DNA of 64,000 nt from positions 186,001 to 250,000 of the forward strand of contig NZ_SLZF01000008.1 of the NCBI RefSeq assembly GCF_004341515.1, given 5' to 3'. Below, one piece after another: positions 55,284 to 62,734 of this stretch (position 1 is the first letter of the stretch; each line of letters opens with the position of its first letter). Under the pieces are notes generated by a model. That model searched no databases and was not told where the DNA came from. It saw only the letters and a list, made by a program, of their open reading frames with translations. The DNA comes from Allobosea sp. BK604. Lineage in GTDB: Bacteria > Pseudomonadota > Alphaproteobacteria > Rhizobiales > Beijerinckiaceae. The translations under genes and the position numbers were made by a program.

Positions 55284-55880
55284 TTGTCATCACCGCTTCG
55301 CACATCCGGATTGCTGACGGCCCTTGCTGCTTTGCCAGGAGAGCGGATCCCCGTCGGGACCATCGTCGGGGCGCTGAAGGACAGGGCCTATGCGCTGCTC
55401 GTCGTGCTGCTCGGCTTGCCCAATTGCTTGCCGATGCCGCCGCCGATCCCGCTCGTCTGCGGCCTCGTGCTCGCCTTTGTCGGCCTGCAGATGCTGTTCG
55501 GCCGGGCGACGCCCTGGTTGCCACAGCGGCTGCTGAGCAAGAGCATCGGCAAGCCCGTACTGGCGCGGGCGGTGGAGCGGGCGCTGCCGCCGCTGGTCTG
55601 GCTCGAACGCTTCTCGCGGCCGCGACTGACGATGCTGGGCGGGCCGGTCGCGGTGCCGGTACTGGGCCTCGTGATCCTGATCCTGGCGCTGGGGCTCATC
55701 GTCGCGGCGCCCTTCATCGGGCAGATCCCGCTTGGCCTTGCCGTCTGCCTCGTCGGCCTCGGGCTGGTCGAGCGTGACGGGCTTTTCATCATCGCCGGTG
55801 CGCTGGTCGGCGTGGTCGGGCTGCTGCTCAGCGCCGGCTTCGCCTATGCGATCGTGAGCGGGATCGCCGAGCTGTTCTGA
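55284..55880 (+). CDS. ExoD family protein
   Basis: This 198-aa inner-membrane protein has about five or six hydrophobic segments and the ExoD pattern (GALKDRAYALLVVLLGLPNCLPMPPPIPLVCGLVLAFVGLQMLFG, and ARAVERALPPLVWLERFSRPR). ExoD is linked to exopolysaccharide production in Sinorhizobium; mechanism unknown. The only reasonable start is a TTG at 55284; no strong ribosome binding site is visible. Confidence 0.85.
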   Translation: MSSPLRTSGLLTALAALPGERIPVGTIVGALKDRAYALLVVLLGLPNCLPMPPPIPLVCGLVLAFVGLQMLFGRATPWLPQRLLSKSIGKPVLARAVERALPPLVWLERFSRPRLTMLGGPVAVPVLGLVILILALGLIVAAPFIGQIPLGLAVCLVGLGLVERDGLFIIAGALVGVVGLLLSAGFAYAIVSGIAELF

Positions 55881-55967
55881 GCCTCTCGGCGCGCCCCCGC
55901 GCCTCCTGCCATCAGGTGACGCCCATCGGGCCGATGATGCCTCCCGAAGCAGAACGGGAGTGCAGCG

Positions 55968-56798
55968 ATGTCGGGCCTCACCGTCGAGAACCTCCTGAAT
56001 ACGCAGACCGTCGCGATCAATGACGTCGCCTGCTGCGGCACGTGCCGGGAGAAGGGCGTCGAGGAATGTTCGCACGCCACGCATCTGGTCTTTCCCTATC
56101 GCGGCATCTTCGTGCGCCATCTCGGCCGCGGCGATGCGGTGGCCGAGGCCAATCAGGTATTGTTCTTCAATCAGGGGGAGGAATACCGGGTCAGCCATCC
56201 GGTCTCCGGCGGCGACGCCTGCCTCTCCCTGACCATCGACGAACACTTGCTGCGCGAGCTCGCGCCGAAGGAGCAGTTGCGCGAGGGCGGGCGCTTGACG
56301 TTCCGCCGGCAGCGTCGACGCATCGATCCACGCGCGCAAGCCCTGGTCGCCATGCTCCGGCACAGCCTGAAGCGCAAGGTCGCCGAGCCTCTTGAAGCCG
56401 AGACCCTGGCGCTGACGCTGGTGCGGCGGGCGCTGGGTGAGCGGACCTCGCATGCCGCGGGGGCCAGCACCGGCCGGCAGAAGCTCGTCGATCGCGCCAA
56501 GCTGGCGCTGGCCTCGGATCCGGCGCGGCGTTGGACGCTTGCTGAGATCGCCGCGGAGGTCGGCGTCTCGCCCGTCTATCTGACGCAGGTCTTCCAGCAG
56601 GTCGAAGCGGTGCCGCTCTATCGCTATCAGCTGCGCCTGCGCCTGGCCCGCGCGCTCGACCTGCTCGCCGATTCCGACGATCTCACCGGCCTGGGTCTCG
56701 ATCTCGGCTTCTCCAGCCATAGCCATTTCAGCTCGGCCTTCAGGCAGGTTTACGGCCGCAGCCCGGCCGAGTTCCAGCGCGCGATCCGGCTGCGCTGA
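55968..56798 (+). CDS. AraC-family transcriptional regulator with N-terminal Cys cluster
   Basis: This 276-aa regulator has an unusual Cys-rich N-terminus (ACCGTCREKGVEECSHATHLVF, four Cys and two His within residues 19-38), a cupin-like sensor region, and a C-terminal AraC helix-turn-helix pair (RRWTLAEIAAEVGVSPVYLTQVFQQVEAVPLYRYQ, GLGLDLGFSSHSHFSSAFRQVYGRSPAEFQ). The Cys cluster could bind a metal or sense redox state, which is inference. It precedes two small genes on the same strand. Confidence 0.9.
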   Translation: MSGLTVENLLNTQTVAINDVACCGTCREKGVEECSHATHLVFPYRGIFVRHLGRGDAVAEANQVLFFNQGEEYRVSHPVSGGDACLSLTIDEHLLRELAPKEQLREGGRLTFRRQRRRIDPRAQALVAMLRHSLKRKVAEPLEAETLALTLVRRALGERTSHAAGASTGRQKLVDRAKLALASDPARRWTLAEIAAEVGVSPVYLTQVFQQVEAVPLYRYQLRLRLARALDLLADSDDLTGLGLDLGFSSHSHFSSAFRQVYGRSPAEFQRAIRLR

Positions 56799-56890
56799 GC
56801 AGCCGATCGCTAAAGAATCTGACAGCGGCGATGCCGCGAAAGGTCTCTTCTCTCCAGGCCCGATGTCGGGTCCGAACAGGAGATCAAGCC

Positions 56891-57046
56891 ATGACTGAAA
56901 GAACCTGCGCAGCCTGCGATTGCGAGCTCGATGCCACGGCCATCAGCGTGAATCTCGGCGGCAAGACCGTGGAGGTCTGCTGCGAGGATTGCGCCGAGCA
57001 GCTCAAGGAGGCGCATGCCGCCGCAAAGCATGGAAAGGAGGACTGA
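56891..57046 (+). CDS. 51-aa Cys-rich mini-protein, TRASH-like
   Basis: MTERTCAACDCELDATAISV, then GGKTVEVCCEDCAEQLKEA, gives two CxxC-type pairs (CAAC, CCEDC) spaced about 20 residues apart, the layout of a small treble-clef or TRASH-like metal-binding domain. No enzyme domain is attached. It lies between the Cys-containing AraC regulator and a DUF1127 protein, with a gap of only 3 bp to the latter. Confidence 0.75.
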   Translation: MTERTCAACDCELDATAISVNLGGKTVEVCCEDCAEQLKEAHAAAKHGKED

Positions 57047-57049
57047 CCC

Positions 57050-57385
57050 ATGACCTGCTCCGATCACGCCACGCGCCTGGCGCCCACACCGGCGCGGCTT
57101 TCCGCATTCCCGGCCCAAGCCCTGGCTGCGCTGCTCTCCCAGGCCCTGGCCAAGGTCGGTGCGTTCATCACGGCGCGCCGCCACCGGCGCGCCATCGCCG
57201 AGCTGGCGGAATGCGACGAGTACATGTTGCACGATATCGGCCTCAGCCGTTCCGCCGTCGAGGGCGCCCTCTGCGTCAGCTTCGCGGAGGACCCCTCGAT
57301 CTTGCTCGAGCGTCCGTCACCGTCCTATGCCGTGCGCGAAATCAAGCGGGCAGAGGAACTGCCCTGGGTGCGCCTGCACGGCTGA
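57050..57385 (+). CDS. DUF1127-containing protein
   Basis: This 111-aa protein contains the DUF1127 core (ITARRHRRAIAELAECDEYMLHDIGLSRSAVEGAL), a short arginine-rich family frequent in Rhizobiales and linked in some species to RNA turnover and stress. Its N- and C-terminal additions (alanine-rich region, RPSPSYAVREIKRAEELPW) are longer than in the minimal form. It begins 3 bp after the Cys-rich mini-gene. Confidence 0.85.
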   Translation: MTCSDHATRLAPTPARLSAFPAQALAALLSQALAKVGAFITARRHRRAIAELAECDEYMLHDIGLSRSAVEGALCVSFAEDPSILLERPSPSYAVREIKRAEELPWVRLHG

Positions 57386-57456
57386 ACCCTTGGACCGAAC
57401 ATCATATCCAGTCGGATGTTCGCTTTGCTGAAATCGGTCGGCGCCCCGAGCCCGGA

Positions 57457-59670
57457 TCAGGCCGCGAGGCTATCGGCAAAAGGGGCGTCGAGTTCGAGCA
57501 GCCGGTCGATTTCCTCGGCTGGGACGCCCTTCGAGAACAGGAAGCCCTGCAATTCGTGGCAGCCGATCGCCTGCAGGAAACGATGCTGCTCGGCCGTCTC
57601 GACGCCTTCGGCGCAGACGCGCAAGCCGAGCGCACGGCCAAGATGCACGACCGAATGGACCAGGATCGCCGACTCGCCGGTCGTCTCCATATATTCGAGG
57701 AAGGAGCGGTCGATCTTGATCTTGTCGAAGGCGAAACGGCGCAAATAGATCAGGCTGGAATAGCCGATGCCAAAATCGTCGAGCGCGAGGCCAATGCCGT
57801 GGGCGCGCAGCTCCATCAGCGCGTTCTCGGCGGCATCGGCATCCTCGACGACGACGCCCTCGGTCAGCTCGAGCTCGAGCCGGGCTGGGTCGAAGCCGGT
57901 TTCCTCGACGATGCGGATGACATCGCCGACGAAATCCTTGTGGCGAAACTGCACCGGCGAGATGTTGACCGCGAGCCGCAGGCCCTCCCAGCGCTTGGCT
58001 TCGAGGCAGGCGCGGCGCAGCACCCATTCGCTCAGCGGCACGATCAGCCCGCGCTCTTCGGCGATGCTGATGAATTCCGAGGGAGGCACCATGCCGTGCA
58101 CCGGGTGGGGCCAGCGCACCAGCGCCTCGACCCCGACAATGGTGTTGCCGTCGACCGAGACCTGCGGCTGGTAGTGCAGCATGAGCTCGTCCTTGGCGAT
58201 GGCGTTGCGCAGGTCTTCCTCGACCATGCGTTTCAGCTGCAGGGCGCGGTTCATTCGCGCCTCGAAGAAGGAATAGCGGTTCCGCCCCTCGTTCTTCGAC
58301 TGATAGAGCGCCGTGTCGGCGAGCTTGAGCAGGGTCTCGCGGTCGGTGCCGTCCTGAGGGGCCAGCGCGATGCCGATCGAACAGCCGATGATCGTGTCGA
58401 TGCCCATGACCGAGAAGGGGCGGGTGAGCGCTTCGAGGATGCGCTCGCCCAACGCCGCGCAGCCGCTGGCATCGTGGATATTGCTCTGGATGATGCCGAA
58501 CTCGTCGCCACCCAGCCGCGCCACCGTATCGCCGACGCGCATCATGCCGGAGAGTCGCTCGGCGACCTGGCGGATCAGCTCGTCTCCGGCGGTGTGGCCA
58601 TAGGTGTCGTTGACGGCCTTGAAGCGGTCGAGATCGAGCAGCAGCACTGCGAGCCCGTTGCCGTTGCGGCTGAGCTGGGCCAGTTCCTGATCGAGCCTCA
58701 GGTCGAAGGTGCGGCGGTTCGGCAGCAGCGAGAGCTCGTCATGGGCGGCGAGCCGCTGGATCTGGTGCTCGCGCAGGCCGATCTCCTTGGCGGCGTTGCG
58801 CAGGCGCTGGATCACATAGGCGAAGATCGCAGCGAAGATGATTCCGACCGCGATCAGCGCCCAGGAGAATTGCTCGATGATCGCATTGCCCGGGCGGCTC
58901 GGCGTCCAGGTCAGCCAGGCCGAGACGGTGCCGTCAGGAGAGACGATGTCACGGCGCAGCAGTGGATCCACCGGCTTGCGGCCGGTGATCTGCAGCCCGG
59001 GGATGCGATAGCGCCGGGCCATATCGTCGAGCAGGGTGGAGGTGATGCGATTATAGCCGACGACGATCGCAGCGGGGGCCTGGCCCTGCTCATCCAGGAT
59101 GGGCCGCGCGCGCAGCTCGGTGATCGTGAGCGCGAGCGTGCTCTGGCCGTCGAAAATCATCTCGGCCTGGATATCCAGCGGAGCTGTGCCAGCCGACCCG
59201 GCGTCGCCCAGGCTGGCCGGGCCGGGGAGGCTGCGGCTGAAATGCTTGAGGCCGTCATAGCTGGCCTGACCGGCCGGGCGTCCGCCTTCGAGCCCGGCGA
59301 GGACACGGCCCGACGGCGTCACCAGATAGACGCCCTCGAAGGTGAGGAAGCGGTAGCTGAGCCTGGCGAAGATCGATTGGAGCGCCTCTGTCGGGCCGCC
59401 CGTGGCCAGCGCATTCTGCAGCTCGGCGCTCGAGGACATGCTGTCCATGCGCAGCCGGCGCAGACGGGTCTGGCTCTCGATGGCGGCCTCGAGCCGGTCG
59501 CGCTGACGCTCGTTCTCGGTCTGGTTGGCGTCATGCGTGATGGCGAGCATCGCTGCGATCGCAGCAATCACCACCACCAGGAAGGCACAGCCAAGCGTAG
59601 CCACGGTGCTGGTGAGCATGCGCGCCGAGGAGTCCGCGTTGGTCATCTTCGCGACAGTAGGCGAATGCAT
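57457..59670 (-). CDS. Membrane-bound GGDEF-EAL protein with periplasmic sensor
   Basis: This 737-aa protein has TM1 (about 24-44), a periplasmic sensor of about 220 residues that may be of the CHASE4 type (EGVYLVTPSGRVLAGLEGG), TM2 (266-287), a GGDEF domain with an intact GGDEF at 387-391 and an EAL domain with an intact EAL at 515-517 and DDFGIGYSS. Both domains have their key motifs, so both c-di-GMP synthesis and hydrolysis are possible. The start at 59670 or 59646 is uncertain. Confidence 0.93.
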   Translation of the reverse strand: MHSPTVAKMTNADSSARMLTSTVATLGCAFLVVVIAAIAAMLAITHDANQTENERQRDRLEAAIESQTRLRRLRMDSMSSSAELQNALATGGPTEALQSIFARLSYRFLTFEGVYLVTPSGRVLAGLEGGRPAGQASYDGLKHFSRSLPGPASLGDAGSAGTAPLDIQAEMIFDGQSTLALTITELRARPILDEQGQAPAAIVVGYNRITSTLLDDMARRYRIPGLQITGRKPVDPLLRRDIVSPDGTVSAWLTWTPSRPGNAIIEQFSWALIAVGIIFAAIFAYVIQRLRNAAKEIGLREHQIQRLAAHDELSLLPNRRTFDLRLDQELAQLSRNGNGLAVLLLDLDRFKAVNDTYGHTAGDELIRQVAERLSGMMRVGDTVARLGGDEFGIIQSNIHDASGCAALGERILEALTRPFSVMGIDTIIGCSIGIALAPQDGTDRETLLKLADTALYQSKNEGRNRYSFFEARMNRALQLKRMVEEDLRNAIAKDELMLHYQPQVSVDGNTIVGVEALVRWPHPVHGMVPPSEFISIAEERGLIVPLSEWVLRRACLEAKRWEGLRLAVNISPVQFRHKDFVGDVIRIVEETGFDPARLELELTEGVVVEDADAAENALMELRAHGIGLALDDFGIGYSSLIYLRRFAFDKIKIDRSFLEYMETTGESAILVHSVVHLGRALGLRVCAEGVETAEQHRFLQAIGCHELQGFLFSKGVPAEEIDRLLELDAPFADSLAA

Positions 59671-59864
59671 CAGCCGTCTCAGAGCATCAGGGCGGCCACT
59701 ATCGCAACGGAATGTTGATATCCCGTTTCCAGACAACGCTTAAGCGTGCTCAACAACAGCAGTTCGCAATTCCATATGGGAATGCGCTCAAGAGATTGAT
59801 TTTGCGTGAATTTATCCCCGCGCGCCCGCGCCCGCGCGCAGGCGCGACCCGTAGCCGGGCCGAT

Positions 59865-60614
59865 TCAACCCGTGGTCGGTCCATAGGGCGGGCGCGGGAT
59901 TGCGGTATGGGCAGCGCGCAAGGCGGCCGACCAGCGTTCGCGCAGGTCGTGGAAATAGGGCTCGCCGGCCTCGATGCGCCGGTTCAGTTCGGGTTCGTCG
60001 GCGTCGCGGCGCATGACGATGAGGTCGATCGGCAGGCCGACGCCGAGATTCGAGCGCATGGTCGAGTCCATCGAGATCAGCCCGACCTTCAGGGCATCGT
60101 AAAGATGGGTGCGAAAGGTCACGGCGCGATCGAGGATCGGCTTGCCGTATTTATGCTCGCCGATCTGGAGGAAGGGCGCGTCCATGCCGCATTCGATGAA
60201 GTTGCCGGCGCCATAGACCATGAAAAGCCGCATCGGCTGGCCCTTGATCTGGCCGCCGAACAGCATCGAGACGTCGAATTTCACGCCGGCGTCGCTGAGC
60301 GCCTCGCCATCCATCTCGCGCACGGCGCGGATGGCGCGGCCGACGAGCTGGGCGGCGCGGAACATCGAGCTCGCGCTGCTAAAAGTGTCGAGCTCGCCCG
60401 TCTCGGGATTGGGCAGGCCCTCATGCAGCAGGCTCACCACCGATTGCGTGACCGAGAGGTTGCCGGCCGTCGCCAAGGCGAAAGTGCGCTCGCCCGGCCA
60501 GGAAAAGATGTGCAGCTTGCGGAAGGTCGAGATGTCGTCGAGCCCGGCATTGGTCCGGGTGTCGGCGATCATCACCAACCCGTCCTGCACGAGAAGTCCG
60601 GCGCAATAGGTCAC
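59865..60614 (-). CDS. Anbu, proteasome-type N-terminal nucleophile peptidase
   Basis: Anbu is a proteasome-beta-like subunit that assembles into open rings. The GTG at 60614 starts the protein so that Thr is residue 2 (V/M-TYCAGLLVQDGLVMIADTRTNAGLDD), which becomes the free N-terminal Thr nucleophile after removal of the initiator. An upstream ATG at 60662 would bury this Thr behind 16 residues and is rejected. The segment FSWPGERTFALATAGNLSVTQSVV fits Anbu. Length 249. Its operon partners here (transglutaminase-fold, alpha-E, ATP-grasp) are the known Anbu neighbours. Confidence 0.92.
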   Translation of the reverse strand: MTYCAGLLVQDGLVMIADTRTNAGLDDISTFRKLHIFSWPGERTFALATAGNLSVTQSVVSLLHEGLPNPETGELDTFSSASSMFRAAQLVGRAIRAVREMDGEALSDAGVKFDVSMLFGGQIKGQPMRLFMVYGAGNFIECGMDAPFLQIGEHKYGKPILDRAVTFRTHLYDALKVGLISMDSTMRSNLGVGLPIDLIVMRRDADEPELNRRIEAGEPYFHDLRERWSAALRAAHTAIPRPPYGPTTG

Positions 60615-60688
60615 GGGCTTTCGATCCTTCTGAGCGCCGTCGGACATGGCCGCGGCCGGCATCGCCTGCCCCGCTGCCAGAGCCGGAT

Positions 60689-60715
60689 CCGATCAGGTTG
60701 AATCAACCTGATCGG
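60689..60715. repeat. 13-bp perfect palindrome, copy 1, upstream of Anbu
   Basis: CCGATCAGGTTGA (60689-60701) pairs with TCAACCTGATCGG (60703-60715) around a single base. It lies between the transglutaminase-fold gene and the Anbu start and is followed at once by a similar longer element. Confidence 0.7.
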
Positions 60716-60738
60716 TGAATCCGTCTCTAAACGATTGA

Positions 60739-60793
60739 TAGAGAACGCGTGATCCGATCTGATCGCAGCGCGATCAGATCGGCGCGTGCTCTA
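60739..60793. repeat. Long palindrome, copy 2, upstream of Anbu
   Basis: CCGATCTGATCGC (60754-60766) and GCGATCAGATCGG (60770-60782) pair perfectly with a 3-nt loop. The arms extend outward (TAGAGAACGCG at 60739-60749 with CGCGTGCTCTA at 60783-60793, one mismatch). This would form a very stable mRNA hairpin between the transglutaminase stop and the Anbu start. Confidence 0.75.
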
Positions 60794-60827
60794 GCAGCGG
60801 ATTGCGACAGTCGCAATCGCGCTCGGC

Positions 60828-61655
60828 CTATTGGTTGACCTGCCGGCTGCCTGCCTTGCGCGCGCTGACGCTGACGGCAAGGTTCTCGCCACTGCCGCCC
60901 TTGCGGGCGCCGCGCACCGGGGCGGCATCGGCGAAGTCGAGCCCGGCTGCGATGCGGACATGGGTGTCGATCGGGCACAGGCCATTGGCGCAGTCGAAGC
61001 CGATCCAGCCGTAATCGTCGAGATGGATCTCGGCCCAGGCATGGGCGCCCTCGGCCAGGGGCAGAGCATCAGAGGCCGCGACATAGCCGGAAATATAGCG
61101 GGCCGGCAGGCCGAGCTGCCGGGCGCAGGTCATGAAGACATGGGCGAGGTCTTGCGGGATGCCCTCGCGCGCGGCGAAGGCGGGGGCGGCGCCGATGCCG
61201 TTGCGCTGGCCCGAGCGGTCGCAGGTCATCTCGCTATGGAGCGCTTCCGTCAGCGCATGCATCTTGGCGAGCGGCGTCGCGTCGGTGCGCGTCGCCGCGA
61301 CGGCGAATTCACGCAGCGCATCGTCGGGAGCGGTCAGCAAGGTGTCGCGGCGGAAGACCTCGGGAGGCACGCGCTCGATCGCGCCGCGCACCACGCCGGC
61401 GAGATCGAGCGTCTCGACCACGCCGTCGACCTGGATCGACAGGCCCGAGATCGGTCCATCGGCCGAGAAGGTGTGGACGAGGTTGCCGTAAGGATCCTGC
61501 CCGGCGCGCAGGCGACCGTCGATATTGGGCTCGATGCGCCAGGACATCACATGCTGGCCATCGTGATCGCGCGGGGTCAGGCGCAGGATCTGCGTGATCT
61601 GCCTGACCGGCTCGTCATAGGCGTAGGTGATCGAGTGGGATATCTTGATCCGCAT
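60828..61655 (-). CDS. Transglutaminase-fold protein of the Anbu cluster, catalytic Cys replaced
   Basis: This 275-aa protein has the bacterial transglutaminase-like N-domain (RIKISHSITYAYDEPVRQITQILRLTPRDHDGQ) and core. The usual GVCQDxAH nucleophile motif reads GIPQDLAH, with Pro167 in place of Cys. His205 (GAHAWAEI) and Asp221 (FDCANG) remain. A normal Cys-dependent peptidase activity is therefore not expected, though a binding or amide-transfer role is possible. An upstream in-frame Met extends into low-complexity sequence and is rejected. Confidence 0.88.
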   Translation of the reverse strand: MRIKISHSITYAYDEPVRQITQILRLTPRDHDGQHVMSWRIEPNIDGRLRAGQDPYGNLVHTFSADGPISGLSIQVDGVVETLDLAGVVRGAIERVPPEVFRRDTLLTAPDDALREFAVAATRTDATPLAKMHALTEALHSEMTCDRSGQRNGIGAAPAFAAREGIPQDLAHVFMTCARQLGLPARYISGYVAASDALPLAEGAHAWAEIHLDDYGWIGFDCANGLCPIDTHVRIAAGLDFADAAPVRGARKGGSGENLAVSVSARKAGSRQVNQ

Positions 61656-61725
61656 GGCGCTCGCGAGGCGTCTTCCGTCCCTGTTCCAGCCTGCGACGGC
61701 GCGCTCGCGCGAGCCGCCCCGGGGC

Positions 61726-62667
61726 CTATTGCAGATACTGTTCGGAGATGGTGTGGCCGAGGCGGTTGTTCTCGGTGATGAAGTCCTCGATGAATTCGTG
61801 CAGGCCACGCTGGAACACCGAGTCGATATGGGTGTTCGACATGTTGGCCAGCGTCTTGCGGGCCTGGCGCTGGGCCGGGCCCTGCCTGCCATAGGCATCG
61901 CCGAGCGAGTCGAGAAAGCGCGAGATGTTCTCGTAGCAGCTCGCCAGCGAGCGCGGCATGCGGCGGTTCAGGATCAGCAGGTCGGCGATCAGCAGCGGCT
62001 TCACCGCCTCGCGATAGACCCAGTGATAGGCGGTCAGCGCCGAGACCTCGCGCAGCATCGTCGTCCATTGGAAATAGTCGAGCGAGCCGCCGACCTGCTC
62101 GTTCTCCGGCAGCAGGACATGGTATTTCACGTCGAGGATACGCGCGGTGTTGTCGGCGCGCTCGACATACATGCCGAGCCGCGAGAACCAGTAGCCGTCG
62201 TCGCGCAGCATGGTGCGATAGGCCGACCCGTCGAAGACCAGCGAGACATTCTTCACCCATTCGAGGAAGCGGGCGAATTCCTCGCGGTCCATGCGCTTCT
62301 TCTCGAAGCGTTGCAACTCGAGCCAGGCGCTGTTCAGCGCATCCCACATTTCCGAGGTTAGCGCTGTGCGCACGGCGCGCGCATTCGAGCGGGCGAGGGC
62401 GAAGCAGTTGCGGATCGAAGAGGGGTTGTCGGGGTTGAAGGTCAGGAAGTCGCAGACATTGCGCTCATTGGCCTCGCCATAGGCCTTGGCGAAGGTGTCC
62501 TCGCAGCCGGCGGTCGCGACCGCGCTCTGCCATTCCGTGCCGGCGCCGCCATAGGAGGAGGGCAGGTTGGTCAGGCGTGTCGTCGCGTCGAGGATGCGGG
62601 CGAGGTATTCGGCCCGCTCGACATAGCGGGACACCCAGTAGAGGCTGTCGGCGGTGCGCGAGAGCAT
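61726..62667 (-). CDS. Alpha-E domain protein of the Anbu cluster
   Basis: This 313-aa helical protein (LSRTADSLYWVSRYVERAEYLARILDATTRL, then MYVERADNTARILDVKYHVLL) matches the alpha-E domain family (DUF403). In Anbu-type operons it lies between the circularly permuted ATP-grasp protein and the transglutaminase-fold protein, and the order here is the same. It has been suggested to work with the ATP-grasp enzyme in making or attaching a peptide tag; this is unproven. Confidence 0.9.
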   Translation of the reverse strand: MLSRTADSLYWVSRYVERAEYLARILDATTRLTNLPSSYGGAGTEWQSAVATAGCEDTFAKAYGEANERNVCDFLTFNPDNPSSIRNCFALARSNARAVRTALTSEMWDALNSAWLELQRFEKKRMDREEFARFLEWVKNVSLVFDGSAYRTMLRDDGYWFSRLGMYVERADNTARILDVKYHVLLPENEQVGGSLDYFQWTTMLREVSALTAYHWVYREAVKPLLIADLLILNRRMPRSLASCYENISRFLDSLGDAYGRQGPAQRQARKTLANMSNTHIDSVFQRGLHEFIEDFITENNRLGHTISEQYLQ

Positions 62668-62734
62668 GGTCAGGTCAGGCCTTTTCGCAGCGTGCGGGGC
62701 GATGGTCTGGTTGGGGCCGTTCCAGGTCTTTCCC

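Noticed and set aside
56920-59718. 932-codon open frame on + strand across the GGDEF-EAL gene
   Set aside because: The GGDEF and EAL motifs are on the other strand; the + strand product is charged, repetitive and lacks a plausible start.
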